Positions 58,701 through 64,000 of a stretch of DNA of 64,000 nt are shown here, piece by piece. The DNA is from Pestalotiopsis fici W106-1 (Eukaryota > Ascomycota > Sordariomycetes > Amphisphaeriales > Sporocadaceae): assembly GCF_000516985.1 (NCBI RefSeq), contig NW_006917101.1, positions 558,001 to 622,000 of the forward strand. The letters are read 5' to 3'. Within the stretch, counting starts at the first letter, position 1, and each line of letters begins with the position of its first letter. The notes below the pieces were generated by a model, which was given only the letters and a program-made list of their open reading frames with translations, had not been told where the DNA came from and ran no database searches. Made by a program: the position numbers and the translations under genes.

Positions 58701-60484
58701 ATGGCGGCCACTTTTGAAAAGGCCGTGCTCGGCGAGCCTCGGCCCCTGGACGAGAAGCTTGCTACCGAAAATATTACGGCCAACTGCTCAGACAGCTCTC
58801 GCAGTCAAGATGTCGCGGCGGGAATCTACAGTCTCGACGCCCAGGCTGACCGGCGGCTGACGACCAAGATCGATCTCAAAGTCATTCCCATCATGGGCCT
58901 GTTGTATCTGGTCTGCTTCCTGGATCGGACCAATATCGCCAACGCCCGCCTGGCTGGACTGGAGAAGGGACTGAATATGCCGTCTACGGGCTTCAACACG
59001 GCCTTGTGGATTTTCTATATCCCATTTGTATGAAATGGCCTCGAGTTCTCGATTCGAGAAAATTTGACACTTACTAACGGAGATGGGCACTTCAGGTTCT
59101 GTTCGAGGTTCCGAGTAATTGGATTATGGGTCTGCGGTGGATCAAGCCCAATTTGTTCCTGGGCGCGCAAATGTTTATTCTAGGTACGATTGCCTCTATT
59201 CTCAAGCCACATCCCGCCTAGGTCTCTCTGCACTGCATTAGCTAAACGAAAACGAAAAAGGTATATTGGCAATGTGTCAAGGTCTTACCCATTCCTATGA
59301 GGGCCTGCTCGCGATCCGCTTTCTGATGGGTATCGTGGAGACGGGGCTTCCTGCCGGCGCGGGCCTGCTCATCGCATCCTACTACAGAAAGAAGGAGCTG
59401 TCCTTGAGATTCGCCCTCTTCTTTGCTTTTGGTCAATCTGGATCTTGTTTCAGTGGTTTGCTGGCTTATGCACTCATGGATCTCGACGGATCTGCTGGCC
59501 TGGCGGGCTGGAGCTGGTATGTCTTTGGCCAAATAAAAGTGTCATTCAATTTGTGGCTAAACGACTAACATTGCATTAGGATCTTTCTTGTCGAAGGTCT
59601 TGTCACGATTGTGTTTTCCATTTTTGTCTTTATTTTTACGCCTCACTTTCCATCTCAGGACAAGTGGATGGATAAAGAAGACCAGGCGCAGCTGCTCGCC
59701 CGTCTTCAGCTAGACAAGGGCGACCAAAAGCAGGATATGGGCGTCAAGGTGGACTGGCTTAAGATCGTGTTTGACTACAAGATCTGGCTACTGTGAGTAG
59801 TGTATCTTTCTCTCGGGCCGCTTTTGAATCGTGTGCTAATCGTCTTTCTTTTTTCTCTATTCCAGAACACTTCTCTTCTTCTGTGCCGACATGTCGGCTG
59901 GGTCTCTTAGCTCTTTCAACCCCACGATCCTGAGTCAGTTGGGATGGACCGCACGCCGCGCCCAGGTCATGACTATTCCAGTGTGGATCATCGGCATCGT
60001 CGGCGCACTAAGCACGACGCTGCTGTCAGGACGGCTCAATACACGGTGGCCCTTTATCCTACCCGCCATCCTGGTCAGCACCGTTGGCTGGATTCTCCAC
60101 TTGTTGCAGGTCAACCCGCCCGGCGTTCGTTACTTTGCGCAGTTCCTCATTAGCTTCGGCACCTTTGTCTGCATGCCGCTCTACATTGGCATGTTGACGG
60201 CCAACCTGCGCGGACGCGCCTCGCAGTCCTTTGGTACCGCCGTCCTCTTGGGTATCGGAAACTGTGCAAACTTTGTGAGCAGCAACGTCTTTATCACGAC
60301 CCAGTCCCCTCGCTATCCCGTCGGGTTCGGCACGGGTTTGGGCATTACGGCGCTCAGTTTCCCCATCATGATATTCACCATGTTTGTCTTCATTTACCAC
60401 AACAAGAAGATTGACAAGAAGATTGCCGCCTTGCAGCCGGGCGAGGAGCTGGATGATCAAGTGGACTACAAATATGTCTATTAA
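58701..60484 (+). CDS. MFS permease, allantoate/vitamin (Dal5/TNA1-like, anion:cation symporter) family
   Basis: Five exons (58701-59027, 59096-59183, 59261-59516, 59580-59792, 59866-60484) encode 500 residues. The N-terminus has the family mark KIDLKVIPIMGLLYLVCFLDRTNIANARL, helix 1 with the DRTNIGNAR motif. PSNWIMGLRWIKP follows helix 2, then FLMGIVETGLPAGAGLLIASYYRKKELSLR, and FCADMSAGSLSSFNPTIL opens the second half. A hydrophilic loop with SQDKWMDKEDQAQLLARL lies between the halves. This family takes up small organic acids and vitamins such as allantoate, nicotinate or pantothenate. The substrate cannot be read here. Confidence 0.9.
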
Positions 60485-61083
60485 GAATGTGTGGATGTGT
60501 GCGTGTGTGTGTGTGTTTAGCGAGCCAGCGGTTGAAGTTTGATAAATAGACATTTAATTGAACCTTTCCTTTTTTTTCACTTTTAGCTTTATCCCTTGTC
60601 TTTTGGGAAGTTGTGAGCCATATTTTCGTTTTATTCTAAAGCAAATAATAAATCAATAATATATATATCCGCACTTGGAATGCATTTTCTATACATTGCT
60701 ATCATATGGAAAACCTTGTTATTATTTGCATGAAGATGAGTATAAAGCTGAAGCTGCACCATTAATTACTATTACGCAATAAAAGCCACTCCTTAAGCTT
60801 GATGTATCAAGCGAGTAATCACTTCAAGAGTAGCTAGATAATCTTAAGAATAAAGAACTGTATCTGACCATGTCGGCGATATTTACGCACAAATATACTA
60901 GCCTTTTATGTATAAAAGAGGATTTTGACGATGCATCTCGTAAGAACACAAAGCTCGTGTAAAATTTGTTATAAGTATGCAACAGATCAAATGCATCAGC
61001 ATGGAGTAAGATTATCAAATGAGTAGAATGAAATAGAGAAAAAAAAAAGAAACAGAAGAAAAAAAGACAAAAAGGGAAGTTTC
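60485..61083. other. Intergenic, permease 3' region
   Basis: A (GT)n tract at 60499-60517 lies just after the stop. AT-rich beyond. No gene seen. Confidence 0.5.
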
Positions 61084-61228
61084 AGGTCCGAACGTGGATC
61101 GAACACGTGACCTTAGGATAGCTGCTGTGTGCAACTGCAATCCCACGCTACTGTAAGGGCTGTTAGAATCGAATGTTGGTCCTGAGATGATATGTTGTTG
61201 TGACTTACTACCACTTAGCTACCGAACC
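61084..61228 (-). tRNA. tRNA-like sequence with large internal segment (intron-bearing tRNA or tRNA pseudogene)
   Basis: On the minus strand, GGTTCGG (61228-61222) pairs with TCGGACC (61091-61085) as a seven-base acceptor stem. The first is followed by TA and a D-arm-like GCTAAGTGGTAG. The second is directly preceded by a perfect T-arm: ACGTG, loop TTCGATC, CACGT (61108-61092), and by a variable-loop-like AGGTC. Spacing of acceptor, T-arm and variable loop is exactly canonical. About 80 nt between the halves exceed a normal anticodon arm, and I could not fold a convincing anticodon stem, so the anticodon is not assigned. It is either an intron-containing tRNA or a decayed one. Confidence 0.5.
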
Positions 61229-62743
61229 TGAGCTTATTGGAACGAGAGGTCGCTATTATCAATTATGTCACTGATTGTGTCACCCCGCCCCATGTCCACT
61301 CTGCAGTGGAACATTGTTAGCGTTGAGATCCTCCTGCCCGCTTTATTGCCTTGGACGCATACTGTTCTTTGAAAGGTTCAAAAACCGTGTCGAGTGCGGT
61401 ATGATCCGCTCAACCGATTGGATTGTATGTTGGTTGGAACCGATTGCGATTCTGGCTGCAAACATGACGGCAAAGATACTCACAGGCTTGGAGAGCTGTA
61501 TAATAGAGTCAAAGAAGAGCATGAAATCGAGCAATCTTCGCCATTTATAACTTCTTGTTGCGAAGGCGCATGAATATTGCTTTTACCGACTTGTAAGCAC
61601 TTGAAGAATTTTTCTTTCCACTCTTATACTCTGTGGAATCTGCATGCCTCTGCGTGACTCGTGGCGAATTAGTCCTCGATGCCGAGTCTATAGCACCACT
61701 GACACTAAGCGAGCCTGCACAAGTATACATACCGTAAGGTGTTGAAAATACAACATGAGGTGTCAACGCTTGCATTAACGAGTCCGATATTTGACGAAAA
61801 TAGCCATGAGCCGTTCAATGGTAAGCAAGACATGTCCTGTTTTGCACCCTATTCTACAGCATAATGTGATATTTGCGCATCGTCTTCCTAGGTTGTACTT
61901 CAGCTAAGCAATCGCCTATGCTAGTGCCCCACCCAACAGAAAAGCACTTTGAGCATTCTGCTCAGTAATATGAATTTGATTGACCAAGTTCTACATCATC
62001 TCGATGAATGCTTCAAGTGAACATATTGACGTTTATTCAGCTCAAGTGTCGCACAAAATATTACATCATTGTTTCACACATTGAGATGAGAGGTTTTCCA
62101 GAATTGGACAGCAGCCCTTGCGGGATCTGAAGAGCGTACCGGGAAAACCACAACTGTCGCTTGACTGGACGGCTCATCGTACTTTTGATACCCATGAGTA
62201 CCCGACTCTTGTCCTAACAAAAGCTCTTTGTTAGTATCATCTCTGGTTGAGACTTCATGCTCTTTTCAAGTCATTAGACAGATCTGTCAATTCTAACATA
62301 ACGACTGAAAGATGAAAAATGTCTCGATATGAAAGACGGTAATCCATCAAGTCTCATCCTCCGCGACGCCCTCGAACGCCCTGATTATTCTCAATCAGAT
62401 CTCATCAAAGCACAATTGTTTGTTCCTGAGAGGTCAGTTCATAGTCCATTGCATTTGCTTTGTACCATCTGGGATGTTTGTACTGTGTATGCACCGCTTA
62501 GCAATCCTTGTCGCTGTGCCGCAACCCCACAGCCTCTAAAATCCACAAGCTCGCGTAAGATTCTCTTGAGATGGATGATCTTGTTCATTCCACTGACTTT
62601 TGGATTGCGCATCTTCATGTGTAATTGCATTGGGTTGTTTGGAATAATTCCTCAAGCTTTTCTTCTATAATCGGGTTTGGACCAGTTGATGACGAGGTCT
62701 CATTGCTAACAAGATTTGTAACACTCAATAGCTTGCCAATGAG
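61229..62743. other. Intergenic, monooxygenase promoter side
   Basis: No supportable gene. A short plus-strand frame at 62329-62670 has no recognisable motif and probably belongs to leader sequence. Confidence 0.45.
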
Positions 62744-64000
62744 ATGGAGGAGTTTCATCTAGTCGTGGTCGGTGCAGGTAAGGCTATGCACCCAAAGTCA
62801 AAAAGCTAATCAACTGACATGATGAACCACAGGGTGGCACGGCTTGGCCGCAGCAAAAGTCTATCACGAGGTCAATCCAGAAAATTCGTTGCTGGTTCTC
62901 GAGGCTGCCGCCACGCTCGGGGGCGTATGGGCCGAGGACCGTCTCTACCCAGGACTGAAGACGAATAACATGCTCGGGACGTATGAATACCCAGACTTTC
63001 CCATGACCACGGAGACGTTTGGGGTCAAGCCAGGCGAGCACATTCCGGGACGGGTGTGTCACGAGTACCTGACCAAGTACGCCGAAAAGTTCAACATAAT
63101 CGACTGCATACGCTACCACACCAAGGTCGAGGTGGCCGAGCACCAGCGGGAGGGCGGCTGGGTCTTGACATTGAATACTGTGACCGGCGACGGTAAAGGA
63201 GCTGGGGTCAGCAAGAAGATATGGGCAGAGAAGCTTGTAGTTGCCACGGGCCTCACCTCTGAGCCTTTCTTGCCCCATATCGAGGGACAGGAATTGTACA
63301 ACGCACCTCTATTTCATGGCAGAGATCTGATACACCATGTAGGGTCCAATATAGGACCGAAAAAGAGAGCTACAGTCTTTGGCGGAACCAAGTCTGGATG
63401 GGATGCCGTGTATGCCTACGCGACTCGAGGGGTAGAGGTGGATTGGGTCATTCGAAAGTCGGGTCACGGCCCAGCATGGATGGCACCTCCCTACGTGACA
63501 CCACTCAAGAAGTGGTTGGAGAAGCTCGTCAACACCAGACTGTTGACTTGGTTCAGTCCTTGTATATGGTCAGCCGCTGGTGGGTTCAGCGGTATACGGT
63601 GGTTCTGGCACGAGACTGCCATTGGCCGTGCCATTACCAATGCCTTCTGGTCCGTTTTGGGCAACGATGTCATGACCTTGAACAAATACGACTCGCACCC
63701 CGAGATGGCCAAGCTCAAGCCGTGGAGCCTCCCAATGTTTACCCCCAGCAGTTTCTCCATCATAAACTATGACACGGACTTTTTCGAGCTGCTGCGCAAC
63801 GACATGGTCAAGGTGCACATTGACGACATTGTCGGGCTGTCGAATCACGCGGTCCACTTGTCGAGTGGTACAACCCTCGAATCCGATGCCCTTTGCTGTG
63901 TCACTGGCTGGAAGCACTTGCCGCCGATGAAGTTTCTCCCCAAAGGCATTGAGAAAGACCTTGGCATACCCCACGCACCGTCTTTGCCGGACGAGCTATA
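62744..64000 (+). CDS. FAD-dependent monooxygenase, flavin-containing/Baeyer-Villiger-like (3' partial)
   Basis: Exon 1 (62744-62777) and exon 2 (62833 to the window end) join at the FAD motif VVVGAGWHGLAAA, GxGxxG type. The frame stays open for 400 residues to the edge. LEAAATLGGVWAEDRLYPGLKTNN matches the GGxW-x-YPG segment after the first strand pair of flavin-containing monooxygenases. VVATGLTSEPFLPHIEGQE is the ATG-type linker strand, and ATVFGGTKSGWDAVYAYA is a modified second, NADPH-binding glycine motif (GGTKSGWDA). HETAIGRAITNAFW and the DALCCVTGWKH strand follow. It oxygenates a small substrate using NADPH and O2. The C-terminus lies outside the window, so length and targeting are not known. 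Confidence 0.82.

Noticed and set aside
1..64000. CRISPR arrays, bacterial operons or phage-like genes
   Set aside because: No direct-repeat arrays with spacers and no prokaryotic gene layout; introns throughout show a fungal nuclear genome.

Overview
The window looks like nuclear DNA of a filamentous ascomycete (Pezizomycotina). Genes are split by short GT-AG introns of about 48-210 nt, often with CTAAC/CTAAT-like branch sites. Typical families are present: class V chitinase, Zn2Cys6 regulator, MFS sugar permeases, PTH11-like receptor, GMC oxidoreductase, P450, tyrosinase. Several repeats carry C-to-T/G-to-A decay of the kind left by repeat-induced point mutation (RIP). I cannot name the species. 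A run of 100 N at 42570-42669 marks a scaffold gap.

Layout: 1-4443 holds the 3' part of a very large secreted protein that joins the end of a GH18 chitinase to a subtilisin domain and a Cys-rich tail. It is followed by a short-chain dehydrogenase (SDR) without the usual catalytic Tyr and by a seven-helix PTH11-like receptor. From 10.8 to 16.3 kb lies what I read as a collapsed sugar-glucoside utilisation locus: a broken Zn2Cys6 regulator, a broken GH3 beta-glucosidase with an insertion, and an intact lactose-permease-type transporter. From 16.9 to 20.5 kb there are a chromodomain-like fragment, a possible small secreted protein, an AT-rich block and the end of a pogo/Fot1-like transposase.

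From 21.5 to 36.5 kb the window is gene-dense: tyrosinase, an APH-type kinase, a GMC oxidoreductase with one in-frame TGA, a P450, a conserved unknown protein, an acid-ceramidase/NAAA-like amidase and a nucleoside hydrolase. Tyrosinase, GMC and P450 sit close together, but no polyketide or peptide synthase is visible, so a metabolic cluster is only a possibility. A second sugar transporter follows at 39.4-41.1 kb.

From 41.7 to 48.5 kb lies a repeat-rich compartment: low-complexity genes, the scaffold gap, polypurine tracts, and five decayed copies or pieces of a protein family I do not recognise. A sixth piece sits inside the GH3 gene 30 kb away. From 48.6 kb on the region is ordinary again: a tandem two-domain nitrilase whose second domain lacks the catalytic Cys, a divergent SDR, a Zn2Cys6 regulator with eight exons, a Dal5-type MFS permease, a tRNA-like sequence, and a flavin monooxygenase running off the right edge.

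All gene models were made by eye from reading frame, splice-site and family motif agreement. No database search or computation was run.
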